Numbered from the stretch's first letter, positions 34,240 through 43,515 are shown. The stretch: 64,000 nucleotides of DNA from Gluconobacter albidus (GCF_002723915.1 NZ_BEWL01000003.1:1-64000); one strand, 5' to 3'. Program-made: numbers and translations. The notes: generated by a model from the letters alone, not told the origin.

Positions 34240-35499
34240 ATGACCGATCGCCTTTCGCCTACCCTTCTCAGCCGCGACAGTTGGATCCGCCGCCCCTCAC
34301 ACCGGGCCTGGCTGGAAATGCAGGGTCGCCGTCTTCTGGATTTCAGCAAGGGCGGCTGCGTCAATGGAGGTTTCGCAGGACTGGATCTGGAAGGCACCCT
34401 TCCCGAAAACGCCAAGCCCGAAGCCACCCTGACCGCCCGCTGCGTTCACGCCTATGCACTGGCCGAGCTGCAGGGCCTTCCCGGAAGCGCACCACTTGTC
34501 GCGCATGGCATTCACGCCCTGCGCACCCATTTCCGTGATGACGACCATGGCGGCTGGCAGCATTTCGCGGACAAGGACAATGACCGCAAACAGGCTTATC
34601 TCCACGCATTCGTCGCTCTTGCCGCCTCTTCAGCCGTCCTGATCGGAGCGGAGGGCGCAGGCGAACTACTCAAAGACGCCACCCATCAGATCGACACCCA
34701 TTTCTGGAGCGAGGACGAAGGCGTCATGCGCGAGAGCTTCGCTCCGGATTGGTCGGACGAGGAAAACTATCGGGGCGCAAACAGCAACATGCACTCCACC
34801 GAAGCCTTCATGGCTCTGGCGGACGTCACCGGAGACGTGAAGTGGCTGCAGCGCGCCCGGCGCATCGTCACCCGCTTCGTGCATGAACTGGCCGCCGGGC
34901 AGGGCTTCGCCATGCCTGAGCATTTCGATCGCGACTGGACCCTCATGCGCGAGTACCACAGCGACAAACCCAACGACGACCTGCGCCCCTATGGCATGAC
35001 GCCGGGGCATTTCGTGGAATGGGCGCATCTGACCCTGAAACTCGAAGTCGCCCTGCTCCGTCATGGCCTGGAGGCCCCGGACTGGATGTTGCACGACGCG
35101 CAGGCGCTGTTCGAAACGGGGATGAACACCGGCTGGAACGCCGATGGCCGACCGGGAATGCTCTACACGATCAACTGGGAGCATGCCCCCCATAACCGCA
35201 GCCGCATCCACTGGGCACAGGCCGAGGCACTGACAGCTGCCATCAATCTCTACAAGCGGACTGGAAACCCTCATTACGAGCACTGGTACCGCACGATCTG
35301 GGACTATATCGACACGACCCTGATCGACCGGGATTTTGGAAGCTGGTTCAACGAAGTCAGCCCTGAAGGCGAACCCACCGAAACGATCTACAAGGGCAAG
35401 GGCGATCTGTATCACGCCTATCAGTCCACACTGGCCCCCATGATGCCCCTCGCACCGTCTCTGGCCACAGCCATCGAACAGATCGGCGTTCCCTACTGA
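34240..35499 (+). CDS. AGE-family sugar isomerase/epimerase (YihS / mannose isomerase-like)
   Basis: 419 aa (alpha/alpha)6 barrel. Diagnostic stretches are GGCVNGGFAGLD, the Arg near RCVHAYALAE, NSNMHSTEAFMALADVT, DDLRPYGMTPGHFVEWAHL, RSRIHWAQAEALTA and YHAYQSTLAP, in which the conserved Arg and three His form the active site of YihS and mannose isomerase. Such enzymes convert aldoses and ketoses (mannose/fructose, sulfoquinovose, glucose). Acylglucosamine 2-epimerase itself is less likely. It is divergent from rpe with about 150 bp between them and is transcribed alone. Confidence 0.85.
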   Translation: MTDRLSPTLLSRDSWIRRPSHRAWLEMQGRRLLDFSKGGCVNGGFAGLDLEGTLPENAKPEATLTARCVHAYALAELQGLPGSAPLVAHGIHALRTHFRDDDHGGWQHFADKDNDRKQAYLHAFVALAASSAVLIGAEGAGELLKDATHQIDTHFWSEDEGVMRESFAPDWSDEENYRGANSNMHSTEAFMALADVTGDVKWLQRARRIVTRFVHELAAGQGFAMPEHFDRDWTLMREYHSDKPNDDLRPYGMTPGHFVEWAHLTLKLEVALLRHGLEAPDWMLHDAQALFETGMNTGWNADGRPGMLYTINWEHAPHNRSRIHWAQAEALTAAINLYKRTGNPHYEHWYRTIWDYIDTTLIDRDFGSWFNEVSPEGEPTETIYKGKGDLYHAYQSTLAPMMPLAPSLATAIEQIGVPY

Positions 35500-35500
35500 G

Positions 35501-36082
35501 TCAGCCGGGTGGCGCTTTCGTCAGCACATAGACCGGAAGCGCCACGGAATCCCGAAACAGATACCAGAGCTCCGCCAGCCGGAACCGGGACGGCGCCGCA
35601 CCCGAAACCGGCGATACGCCCGCCCGGCCCAGCACCCATTCCGCCCGCAGGATATGAAACCACTGCGTGACCACGACCGCGCCCTGCGGATGCAGACGCG
35701 CGACATGCAGGGCCGTCAACCAGGTATTGTTCCCGTGCGAATCCACAATGATGGCCGCTTCAGGCACACCCCGCTCCATCAGCCAGTCCGCCATGATCCG
35801 GGCTTCATCACGATGATTGCCGCTCTCGATCGCACCGCTCACCATGACCGTCCGGACAAGGCCGCCGCGCCACAGCCGCAGCCCCTCTTCCAACCGTTCA
35901 CGCAGCGCCGGGCGGGGCTTGCCTTTCGCAGTCACCGCCGTCCCGAAAATGACCGCCATCTCAGAACGCTCTGGTACGGCTGACAGCCCCCGAAACGCCA
36001 CGAACCCCATCCAGAGCAGAAACAGACCCGGGAGAACCGCACCAAACGTCAACCCGCTTACAATCCAGCGCCTGTGCCCCAT
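35501..36082 (-). CDS. YdcF/SanA-like DUF218 membrane protein
   Basis: 193 aa from ATG 36082, which overlaps the MFS stop (TGATG). One N-terminal membrane anchor (MGHRRWIVSGLTFGAVLPGLFLLWMGF region), then the DUF218 domain: AVIFGTAVTAKGKPRPALRERLEEGLRLW, TVMVSGAIESG, DEARIMADWLMERGVP, DSHGNNTWLTA and VTQWFHILRAEWVLGRAGV. Family members such as SanA and ElyC affect envelope integrity; the catalytic role is not known. Coupled to the MFS transporter. Confidence 0.85.
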   Translation of the reverse strand: MGHRRWIVSGLTFGAVLPGLFLLWMGFVAFRGLSAVPERSEMAVIFGTAVTAKGKPRPALRERLEEGLRLWRGGLVRTVMVSGAIESGNHRDEARIMADWLMERGVPEAAIIVDSHGNNTWLTALHVARLHPQGAVVVTQWFHILRAEWVLGRAGVSPVSGAAPSRFRLAELWYLFRDSVALPVYVLTKAPPG

Positions 36083-37320
36083 CAGGATACCGTCTCCTTC
36101 CCCGCCTGCGTACGGTGCAGATAGAGCAGCGCCACCCCTGCTGCCAAAATCCCGGACAAAGACCCCACACCCAGCGCCCAGCGCGGCCCCAGCGAATTGG
36201 CTACCATCCCAACCAGCGGCGCCCCCAGCGGCGAGGACCCCGCGAAAACCGCAAAACGGATCGACACCACGCGCCCCCGCATGCCCGGATCGGTCGCAAG
36301 CTGCATGTAGCTGTTGCTCACCGCCGTAAACGTCAGGGACGCCATGCCCGCCATGACCAGCGTGACCGCAAAAGCCCAGTATCCAGGCGCAAGCGCGCCC
36401 AGCAGACATGCCAGACTGAACACCACCGCCCCTTGCGGCAGCGCCGAAAACTTCATGGTCCTGCGGCTGGCAGCGAACAGCGCGCCCGTAATCGTCCCCA
36501 CCGCCATCGCCGAATTGAGAACCCCGTAACCATGCGCCCCGACATGAAAGACACTGACGGCCATGGTCGAAATATAGATCGGGAAATTCAGTCCGAAGGC
36601 GCCGAGCAGAAACAGCATGAACAGGATGGTCCGCAGATCATCGCGCTTCCAGACATACCGCACCCCCGACAGCAGATCCTGCTTTTCCTGATGCGCGCTT
36701 TCCGGTTTGCGGGACGAAAGACGGTGCAAATCCTGCGCCCGCAGGGACAGAAGCGACATCAGCACGCCGTAAAATGAAAACCCGTTGAGGATGAACGACC
36801 ACCCCGAACCCAGTTCCGCAATGCAGAACCCGGCCACTGCGGGGCCGATCATGCGACCTGCATTGTACGACACGGAATTGAGCGCCACCGCATTCGGCAG
36901 GTCTTCCTCGCCCACCAGTTCACCAGCAAAAATCTGTCGGACAGGACTGTCAAATGCCGCAACACATCCGCTCAGGAAGGCGAACAGATCCACTTCCCAC
37001 AACCGGATCATTCCGGTCACCACCAGAGTTCCGAGCGCGATGGCCAGTGTGCCCAGTGCGGCCTGCGTCAGAAGCAGGAAGCGATGTTTCTCCACCCTGT
37101 CGGCGATTTTTCCGGTCCAGAAAATCAGCAGAAGGGGCGGGGCAAGCTGAAGCGCCGTAACAATCCCGACTGCCGTTGCATCCTGCCGGGTCAGTTCCGT
37201 CAGGACCAGCCAGTCCTGCGTGGTCATCTGCATCCAGGTTCCGATATTCGAAACCAGCGCCCCCATGGCCCAGACGCGGTAATTCCGCCGCCCCAGAGAC
37301 CGGAAGGCCCCGCCCATCAT
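36082..37320 (-). CDS. MFS exporter, EntS-like (MFS_3) group
   Basis: 412 aa with 12 membrane segments. Starts FRSLGRRNYRVWAMGALVSNIGTWMQMTTQDWLVLTEL, typical of the EntS/MFS_3 group; the signature between helices 2 and 3 is WTGKIADRVEKHRFL. The protein exports small molecules with proton exchange. EntS exports enterobactin, but there is no siderophore synthesis gene here and the group includes many drug and macrolide transporters, so the substrate is open. Confidence 0.85.
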   Translation of the reverse strand: MMGGAFRSLGRRNYRVWAMGALVSNIGTWMQMTTQDWLVLTELTRQDATAVGIVTALQLAPPLLLIFWTGKIADRVEKHRFLLLTQAALGTLAIALGTLVVTGMIRLWEVDLFAFLSGCVAAFDSPVRQIFAGELVGEEDLPNAVALNSVSYNAGRMIGPAVAGFCIAELGSGWSFILNGFSFYGVLMSLLSLRAQDLHRLSSRKPESAHQEKQDLLSGVRYVWKRDDLRTILFMLFLLGAFGLNFPIYISTMAVSVFHVGAHGYGVLNSAMAVGTITGALFAASRRTMKFSALPQGAVVFSLACLLGALAPGYWAFAVTLVMAGMASLTFTAVSNSYMQLATDPGMRGRVVSIRFAVFAGSSPLGAPLVGMVANSLGPRWALGVGSLSGILAAGVALLYLHRTQAGKETVS

Positions 37321-37448
37321 GGGCAGGCCCTGTCATTCAGCGCAGAAAGAAAGAGCGGACTGACAACCATGGATGTCAGTGTCGGGAATATCGTCTCCGA
37401 TGTCGAGACATGTCAGGAAAATGCGTCTTTCACTTTCCTGAAAAAGCC

Positions 37449-38876
37449 TCAGAAACCGGCCGGAACCAGTTCACGGGGTATGGACCCCGGTCTCCTGCCT
37501 GCGGACTGTACCGGGCTGAAACGGAATTTGGACAGTTCAGCGAACAGATCCTTCGCCTCGTTGCTCAGATTCCGGCAGGCCACGTTGACCTCTTCCACCA
37601 TCGCGGCATTGCGCTGCGTCATCTGGTCCATTTCGTTGATGGCCTTGTTAATCGTCTCAAGGCTCTCGGCCTCGCCCGTCGTGGAGCGGGAGATGTCTTC
37701 AAGCAGCGACGTGATCCCGTCCACATGCTCACTGATGACCTTCATCGAGCGGTCCGCATCCCCGACAAGCTGGACACCCTCTTCCACCTGCCGGCCCGAA
37801 GACGTGATGATGTTGCGGATATCCTGCGCCGATTTGGCGGAGCGCTGCGCGAGAGCCCGGATTTCCTTGGCCACAACATCAAAACCCTGACCGGCCTCTC
37901 CCGCCCGGGCCGCTTCGATCCCGGCATTCAGCGACAGAAGATTGGTCTGGAACGCGATTTCCTCAATCAGGCCCAGAATACTCTCGACCTGCCGTGACGA
38001 CGTCCGGATTTCGCCCATGGCCCGGTTGGCCGAATGCATGATCTCCGAAACCACGACGGTTTGTCCCCGCGTTTCAAGAGCCGTTTCACGCGCCCTCACC
38101 GCAGAACGCGCCGTTTTTCCGACCGTCTGGGTGATGCTGTTGATGGAGGCGGCAGACTGGGCCAGGGTGATGGCCTGACGTTCCGTTCGTCCACTCAGTT
38201 CCGTAGAGGCTGACGCAATTTCGGAAGTGCCGTTGGCGATGACGGAGGTCGCATCGGAAATCTTGGCGATTGCCGTCCGGTAGATCTGGATGAGCGTGTT
38301 GAAATTCTGCCGGAATTCCTCGAACCGGTCCTGAAAACCGTCGCCGAACGTGAAGGTCAGATCCCCTTCCTTCACAATCTCCAGTCCGGCACAGATGGTC
38401 CCGATCGTCTCATCCTGCACCCTCCGGATACGCTCGCTCCGGCCGGACAGTTCCTTCTGGATCTGCGCTGCATCCCGTGCTTCTTCCGCAGAGTTTTCCT
38501 GAAGCTTCAACTGCTTCTGGCTGTTTTCACGGAACATCTGAAGCGAGCGCGCCAGCCGCCCCGCACAGTCATGGTGATGAAGGCACGGAATGGTGATGTT
38601 GAGAGCGCCGCCCGCGACCTTCTCCGTCGCAGCGGTAATCTGCTCGAAAGGCACGGCAATTACATGAATGGCGAACCGGGCGATCAGAAGTGTCAGTCCA
38701 ACCTGAAACAGCAGCCCCATGCACTGCGACAGCATCTGTTCATGCCGGTAATGAATAAACAGATGCTCGCAAAGCTGCTCCACCACGAACTGCACCAAGG
38801 CAATCATGACAAGAATCGCAAACAGTACTTTGATTTTCTGTCGGACGTAGGCGGTTTTTTCAATCCAGTTTAACAT
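37449..38876 (-). CDS. Methyl-accepting chemotaxis protein without a periplasmic ligand domain
   Basis: 475 aa. Two N-terminal membrane segments (about residues 16-38 and 52-75) separated by only about 13 residues ([13 protein letters not shown]), so there is essentially no periplasmic sensor. A HAMP-like linker follows with an unusual CLHHHDC cluster near residue 98, then another signalling segment. The cytoplasmic domain spans residues 210-455 with the conserved hairpin tip [43 protein letters not shown]. It should relay to CheA/CheW. The likely stimulus is intracellular or membrane-borne. The window's flagellar genes lie 12 kb away. Confidence 0.92.
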   Translation of the reverse strand: MLNWIEKTAYVRQKIKVLFAILVMIALVQFVVEQLCEHLFIHYRHEQMLSQCMGLLFQVGLTLLIARFAIHVIAVPFEQITAATEKVAGGALNITIPCLHHHDCAGRLARSLQMFRENSQKQLKLQENSAEEARDAAQIQKELSGRSERIRRVQDETIGTICAGLEIVKEGDLTFTFGDGFQDRFEEFRQNFNTLIQIYRTAIAKISDATSVIANGTSEIASASTELSGRTERQAITLAQSAASINSITQTVGKTARSAVRARETALETRGQTVVVSEIMHSANRAMGEIRTSSRQVESILGLIEEIAFQTNLLSLNAGIEAARAGEAGQGFDVVAKEIRALAQRSAKSAQDIRNIITSSGRQVEEGVQLVGDADRSMKVISEHVDGITSLLEDISRSTTGEAESLETINKAINEMDQMTQRNAAMVEEVNVACRNLSNEAKDLFAELSKFRFSPVQSAGRRPGSIPRELVPAGF

Positions 38877-39031
38877 GATCGCCTTTATTGAGCTCAGCTC
38901 TCACGCACTGCTTGGACACTGGCGTGATGTTTTTTGAAAACTATACATGTCGTTATTAATAAAGAATGAAGAATGCTCTCGAAATTGTTTGCAACACTCC
39001 AGCTGCACTGCGCGGACAAAATCTGCTCATA
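38877..39031. other. AT-rich gap between the chemoreceptor and the thiamine operon
   Basis: About 155 bp of divergent promoter region (ending TTATTAATAAAGAATGAAGAATG in part) with no coding frame. A TTGAAA at 38934-38939 with TAATAA 17 bases on is a possible but weak plus-strand promoter. Nothing else is recognisable. Confidence 0.4.
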
Positions 39032-39060
39032 TTGACAATTTCCTGTCCCCGGACGATCTG
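39032..39060 (+). promoter_or_regulatory. Candidate promoter of the TPP-riboswitch operon
   Basis: A perfect -35 hexamer TTGACA (39032-39037), a 17-base spacer, and a poor -10 (GATCTG, 39055-39060). The predicted start, near 39067, falls at the first base of the riboswitch stem P1 (39069), which is the main reason to favour it. Confidence 0.45.
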
Positions 39061-39068
39061 TGACGCTT

Positions 39069-39181
39069 CACCGTGGGGAGCCCCGGCAAGGGGCTGAGAT
39101 TCTGCTGACATGACGCTTGTCCGTCATAGGGCGCAGTGACCCATTGAACCTGATCCAGTTCACACTGGCGGAGGGATGGTG
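39069..39181 (+). ncRNA. TPP riboswitch (THI element)
   Basis: All conserved blocks of the thiamine pyrophosphate aptamer are present in order: GGGGAGC (39075-39081), GGGGCTGAGA (39090-39099), GACCC (39138-39142), TTGAACCTGATCC (39144-39156) and ACTGGCGGAGGGA (39164-39176). P1 closes as CACCGT (39069-39074) with ATGGTG (39176-39181). The variable P3 arm is extended, closed by CTGC/GCAG with an inner ATGACG-CTTGTC-CGTCAT hairpin. No intrinsic terminator is evident in the 104 bp to the start codon at 39286. GCCTGC near 39188 can pair with GCAGGC at 39265-39270 next to the GAGG ribosome site, which suggests control of translation. TPP binding should repress the TonB receptor, kinase and transporter genes. 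Confidence 0.95.
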
Positions 39182-39285
39182 GTCGCTGCCTGCCGGACGC
39201 ATTTTCATGATCCCGCCAGCCAGCAGCTTGAACCTTTCCTGTCAGCGCTGAACTTCCATTGCTTGCAGGCGAGGCGCTTTCCATC

Positions 39286-41727
39286 ATGGCCCACGAACAC
39301 CACGGAAATTCTGCTGCGCCCCGCCTGCGGTATCATGGCATCCTGCCGGCCCTGCTCGGCACCACGGTGTGCCTGTCCGTCGCCCATGCGGCCGATACGA
39401 CAGGGCCAAAAGCCCATCAGACAGTTCCCGCCTCCCCAGCCACCTTGAATGCGCCCCGCACCGCCCCGGCCGAACACGTGGCCGAGCATATCGTCGTCCA
39501 CCGAATTCCAGACAGCGCGCCCGGAAACCAGCCGGGAGGCGGCCTGATCCATCCGCAGGACGGCGTGAAATCAGTCAGTACCGTCAGTCAGGATTTCATT
39601 TCCAAACAGGCCCCCATGGCCACGGCCTTCCAGCTTGCCGCCATGCTGCCCGGCGCCAATGTGTCCTCGTCCGATCCAATGGGGTTTTCTCCCAATACCG
39701 ACATCACCGTCCGCGGGCTCGATAACAGCGCCATCGGTTATGTGCTCGAAGGCATGCCGCTGAACGATGTCGCCGCCTATTCCGGCACGCCCAGCCAGTT
39801 CGCAGACAGTGAGAACTATCAGGAAATTGCCCTGTCACAGGGCTCGGCCGATCTGGACAGCCCGGTCCTGAACGCCGCCGGGGGCCTGATGAACCTGACC
39901 TTCCGCGACCCCGCCAAAAAAGCGGGGGGTGACGCCAGCGTGTCTTACGGATCCTACAACACCAACCGCGAATTCATCCGCCTCGACACCGGCGACATCG
40001 CCCATACCGGCATCCGTGGCTTCGTCTCCTACTCCCACGGCGCGACCGACAACTGGCGCGGGCCGGGACGCGACGAAAAGCAGCATGTCGATTTCAAGTT
40101 TCTCAAGGAATGGGGGCAGGGCAACCGCGCCAGCCTCATCGGCACCTTCAACACAACCATCACGAGCTGGTATCCCGAACCCACCATGGACACATGGAAA
40201 TCGGATGGGATCAAAGGCCAGAACAACCTGCTGGCCCATTATGACAGCAGCAATCCGGAAAACGGCGCGAATTACTGGCGTCTGTGGCGGGACGGAGAGC
40301 GCACGCTTTATGGCGGCGCGCCGGTCCATCTGACCCTGACCGACCATCTGACCCTGGACGTCACACCCTACGCGCAGCTTGCCTATGGCAACTGGCCGGG
40401 CGGAAGCACGCTGTCCGAAACCGGACTTTACCAAGGCACACAGGCCCTGTCGGACACTCTGAACCTCCCCGGCGCGCAGGACGGCGTGGGCGTTGTTCGC
40501 GCGGATTACACCCAGCGCAGCTACCGCTCCGGCTTTACCAGTGCGCTTCACTACAAAACCGGCTGGAACGATTTCGTTCTGGGGTACTGGTATGATTATG
40601 GCGACGACAACGAACAGCAGCCCTTCACGGCCGTCCAGACCAACGGCTATGCGCCGGACATCTGGGCGCAAAACGGCCGCGACGTAATCCGCCTGTCCAA
40701 CGGCGAACGCCTTCTGGGCGGCAGCTTCCACACCATTTCACAGACCAACGCGCTGTTCATCGGCGACCACATGTCCCTGCTGCACGACCATCTGGCCATC
40801 GACCTTGGCTTCAAAGCCGTCATGATGAGCCGCGATGGCACGAACAGCATGCCGGGCCCGCAATACCATGTCGGCTCCAACAGCATGGAGCCCCTGCCCC
40901 GCCTCGGCGTGCGCTGGCGCATTGACGCGGAAAACCAGATCTTCTTCAACGCTACGACCAATTTCCGCGCCCCGGACCAGAGCGCGCTGTACAACACCTA
41001 TGACCCCTCTTCGGGCGAAATGTACGGAACCGGATCGGCCGATGTCCGCAACGAATATTCCATTTCCGAAGAACTGGGATACCGCCGCACGGGACGCTGG
41101 ATCATCGGCAGCCTGACGCTGTTCAACTACAATTTCACCAACCGCCAGATCTCCACGCAGGCCGTCCAGAACGGCTCCATCGTCAGTACGACGATGAACG
41201 CAGGTGGCCAGACCTCACGCGGCGTGGACGTGGAGATCGGCCTGCGTCCCTGGCATCATTTCAGCCCCTATGTCTCAGGCGAGTACCTGCATGCCACGAT
41301 CGACAATGACCTGATGTCGGGCGGCGACCTGCTGCGCACCCGCGGCCGCATCGCCGTCCGCAGCCCGACCCTTCAGGCCGCGGCCGGGCTGAGCTATGAC
41401 GACGGACACATCTTCGGCGTCGCCACCGTGCATTACACCGGCCACCAGTACGCGACGTTCACGAATGACGAGCGCGTTTCGGATCACACGACCGGCGATC
41501 TCGCCATCGGCTACCGCTTTTCGGACCATATCCATCTGCATCAGCCGACCCTGCGGATGAACTTCATCAACATCACGAACGAACACTACCTTTCCGGCGT
41601 GGCGAGCCCGACCATGAATGCAAAGGATACGATCGGCGTGTACGGCACCACCATCGCCGGAAGTGCCCCGAACTACTTCATCGGTGGCGGGTTTGCGGCC
41701 CTGTTCACCGCTTCGACGGGATTCTGA
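39286..41727 (+). CDS. TonB-dependent outer membrane receptor, predicted for thiamine
   Basis: 813 aa from ATG 39286; a TTG 27 bases earlier is open but lacks a ribosome site. Signal peptide ends near VCLSVAHA. After it comes a TonB-box-like AEHIVVHR, a plug domain (TAFQLAAMLPGANVSSSDPMGFSPNTDITVRGL, then the late plug AAGGLMNLTFRDP), and a 22-strand barrel with the C terminus ending in an aromatic Phe (FAALFTASTGF). It imports a scarce ligand through the outer membrane using TonB energy. The ligand is inferred as thiamine or its phosphates from the upstream TPP riboswitch and the downstream PnuT-like transporter and kinase. Confidence 0.88.
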   Translation: MAHEHHGNSAAPRLRYHGILPALLGTTVCLSVAHAADTTGPKAHQTVPASPATLNAPRTAPAEHVAEHIVVHRIPDSAPGNQPGGGLIHPQDGVKSVSTVSQDFISKQAPMATAFQLAAMLPGANVSSSDPMGFSPNTDITVRGLDNSAIGYVLEGMPLNDVAAYSGTPSQFADSENYQEIALSQGSADLDSPVLNAAGGLMNLTFRDPAKKAGGDASVSYGSYNTNREFIRLDTGDIAHTGIRGFVSYSHGATDNWRGPGRDEKQHVDFKFLKEWGQGNRASLIGTFNTTITSWYPEPTMDTWKSDGIKGQNNLLAHYDSSNPENGANYWRLWRDGERTLYGGAPVHLTLTDHLTLDVTPYAQLAYGNWPGGSTLSETGLYQGTQALSDTLNLPGAQDGVGVVRADYTQRSYRSGFTSALHYKTGWNDFVLGYWYDYGDDNEQQPFTAVQTNGYAPDIWAQNGRDVIRLSNGERLLGGSFHTISQTNALFIGDHMSLLHDHLAIDLGFKAVMMSRDGTNSMPGPQYHVGSNSMEPLPRLGVRWRIDAENQIFFNATTNFRAPDQSALYNTYDPSSGEMYGTGSADVRNEYSISEELGYRRTGRWIIGSLTLFNYNFTNRQISTQAVQNGSIVSTTMNAGGQTSRGVDVEIGLRPWHHFSPYVSGEYLHATIDNDLMSGGDLLRTRGRIAVRSPTLQAAAGLSYDDGHIFGVATVHYTGHQYATFTNDERVSDHTTGDLAIGYRFSDHIHLHQPTLRMNFINITNEHYLSGVASPTMNAKDTIGVYGTTIAGSAPNYFIGGGFAALFTASTGF

Positions 41728-41729
41728 GC

Positions 41730-42884
41730 ATGGCGGAGGCTTCCGGACAATTCGGCGTCAATGGTCCCGAAAGCAGGCGGGACTGGCCCGCCCTGTCGGA
41801 CGCCGAAGCCCGCGATGTTCTCTCCCGTTTTCCGCTTCCTTCCCCCGCGCGGCAGGTCATCTGGCACGGACGACGCCCCTTTTCCTCAACAGGCGTCGTT
41901 TTGCTGGAGGATAGCAGCCGCGTTTTTCTCAAACGCCACGATCATTGCCTGCGCGATGCAACAGCCCTTGCGGAAGAACACCGCTTCATCACACATCTGG
42001 CTGAACAGGGGGTTCCTGTCGGCAAGACGTGGCACACAAAAAGCGGGGAAGCCGCACTCGATCTGAATGGATCGGCCTACGAAGTCTTTTCCATCATGCC
42101 CGGACATGACCTGTACGAGACCGTGCAATCCTGGGAACCGTTCCACAACGCCCGCCACGCCTTTTCCGCTGGCCAGCGTCTGGGCCAGCTTCACCAGGCG
42201 TCAAGAAGCTTCGACGCCCCTGCGCGCCCTGCCCGCCGCCCGCTTCTCTCCACCTTCGAGATCATCACATCTGCCGATCTGATGACCGGGCTGGAACGCT
42301 GGATCCCCCATCAGGCCGGGCTTACCGAAGCCCTGACACACCACCGCTGGCGCGCCGATCTCCCGCAGGCCCTCCTGCCCTTTCATGAAAAGCTGAAGCC
42401 GCATCTCGGCACAATCCAGCCGCGCTGGGGACATGGCGACTGGCACCCGTCAAACCTGTTCTGGACCGGCACCGACCCGGAAGCGCAGGTCTGCGGCATT
42501 CTCGATTTCGGCATGTCGGACCGCACCTGCGCCGCCTACGATCTCGCGGTCGCCATCGAACGCACCGCCATCGCATGGCTCGAACCCGAAAGCGACTGTC
42601 CTGTCAGCCTCGACCGCCTCGAAGCCTTCCTGTCAGGCTATCAGACACACTATGCCCTTTCGGCTGAAGAAAGCCGTCTGGTGCCCCTTTTCCTGCCGCT
42701 CGTTCACGTCGAATATGCCCTGTCCGAAGTCGCCTATTACGAGACACTGGTTCATGACAGGGCCGGAGTGAAAGCCGCCTATACGGACTATCTTCTGGGC
42801 CACGCCCACTGGTTCTCGTCTCCCACAGGCCAGCAGTTCCTGCACAAGCTGACGCATCTTCTCCAGACGGCGCCATGTCCCTGA
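41730..42884 (+). CDS. APH-fold kinase, predicted thiamine (or derivative) kinase
   Basis: 384 aa aminoglycoside phosphotransferase/choline kinase fold. Brenner motif HGDWHPSNLFW (catalytic Asp and Asn) near residue 235, metal-binding ILDFGMSDR near 255, and an N-lobe with VVLLEDSSRVFLKRHDH, the ATP Lys in FLKRH. It begins 2 bases after the receptor stop and ends overlapping the transporter gene. In a TPP-riboswitch operon with a PnuT homologue, the sensible role is phosphorylating incoming thiamine to trap it in the cytosol, as ThiK does. Homoserine or hydroxyethylthiazole kinases are alternatives. Confidence 0.75.
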   Translation: MAEASGQFGVNGPESRRDWPALSDAEARDVLSRFPLPSPARQVIWHGRRPFSSTGVVLLEDSSRVFLKRHDHCLRDATALAEEHRFITHLAEQGVPVGKTWHTKSGEAALDLNGSAYEVFSIMPGHDLYETVQSWEPFHNARHAFSAGQRLGQLHQASRSFDAPARPARRPLLSTFEIITSADLMTGLERWIPHQAGLTEALTHHRWRADLPQALLPFHEKLKPHLGTIQPRWGHGDWHPSNLFWTGTDPEAQVCGILDFGMSDRTCAAYDLAVAIERTAIAWLEPESDCPVSLDRLEAFLSGYQTHYALSAEESRLVPLFLPLVHVEYALSEVAYYETLVHDRAGVKAAYTDYLLGHAHWFSSPTGQQFLHKLTHLLQTAPCP

Positions 42885-43432
42885 TCGAAATTCTGGGCGC
42901 CGTCCTCAGCGCGCTGGCCGTCTGGCTGACATCGCGGCGCAGCATGATCTGCTGGCCCGTGTCTCTGGCCGCGGCAGGGCTGTATTCCTGGATTTTCCTT
43001 CAGGCCCGGCTTTATGCCGATGCCGGGCTTCAGATCGCATTCTGCCTGTATGTCGTCTACGGCTGGCAGCACTGGCGCCAGATGGCGAAACCGGATGGTA
43101 GGATCCACGTCCGCCGTCCGACACGCCCCACACTTCTGAAAGGGCTGCTCTGCGGCGCGGCAGGAAGCGCTGTCTGGGCATTCATCCTTGCCCGCTTCAC
43201 CAACGATCCCACACCCGTCACGGACGCCACCCTCACGGCCTACAGCATTCTCGCCCAATACTGGGACACCATGCGCTATCGTGAAACCTGGCTGTTATGG
43301 ATCGTGGTGGACAGCGCCTATGTGACCCTGTTCCTCAGCCGCGGTCTTTATCCGACAGCCCTGCTTTATGCCGGTTTTGTCGTACTGGCGATCAACGGAT
43401 ACCGGCTCTGGAAACCCGAAGCCTCTGGCTGA
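42875..43432 (+). CDS. pnuT: PnuC/PnuT-family vitamin transporter, predicted for thiamine
   Basis: 185 aa with seven hydrophobic segments and the WxxW motifs typical of PnuC proteins (YGWQHWRQ, and YSWIFLQARLYADAGLQ). PnuC proteins facilitate diffusion of nicotinamide riboside (PnuC), riboflavin (PnuX) or thiamine (PnuT), with trapping by a kinase. TPP-riboswitch control points to PnuT. The gene overlaps the kinase by 10 bases, giving the expected transporter-plus-trapping-kinase pair. Confidence 0.85.
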   Translation: MSLIEILGAVLSALAVWLTSRRSMICWPVSLAAAGLYSWIFLQARLYADAGLQIAFCLYVVYGWQHWRQMAKPDGRIHVRRPTRPTLLKGLLCGAAGSAVWAFILARFTNDPTPVTDATLTAYSILAQYWDTMRYRETWLLWIVVDSAYVTLFLSRGLYPTALLYAGFVVLAINGYRLWKPEASG

Positions 43433-43464
43433 GCGGCATCCAGTCCCCCCTCTGAATCTCCATC

Positions 43465-43503
43465 AAAAAAAAAGCCGCCCTGAATTTTCAGAGCGGCTTT
43501 TTT
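43465..43503. terminator. Bidirectional terminator between thiamine operon and RND region
   Basis: AAAGCCGC (43471-43478) and GCGGCTTT (43493-43500) form the base stem, extended by CTGA/TCAG across a single C/A mismatch and a 4-base loop. Runs of A on the left and T on the right give a T-tail on both strands, so it can end the pnuT transcript and the convergent small-protein gene. Confidence 0.88.
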
Positions 43504-43515
43504 CAGACCAGAACA

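Noticed and set aside
33408-34427. 339-aa form of ribulose-phosphate epimerase
   Set aside because: Family length is about 220-225 aa, and the conserved N terminus begins directly after ATG 34085.
37360-37441. Inverted repeats CTGACA/TGTCAG (37360-37379) and TCAGGAAA/TTTCCTGA (37413-37441)
   Set aside because: Stems are short or loops long and no T-run follows on the chemoreceptor strand; may be a weak terminator but not enough to call.
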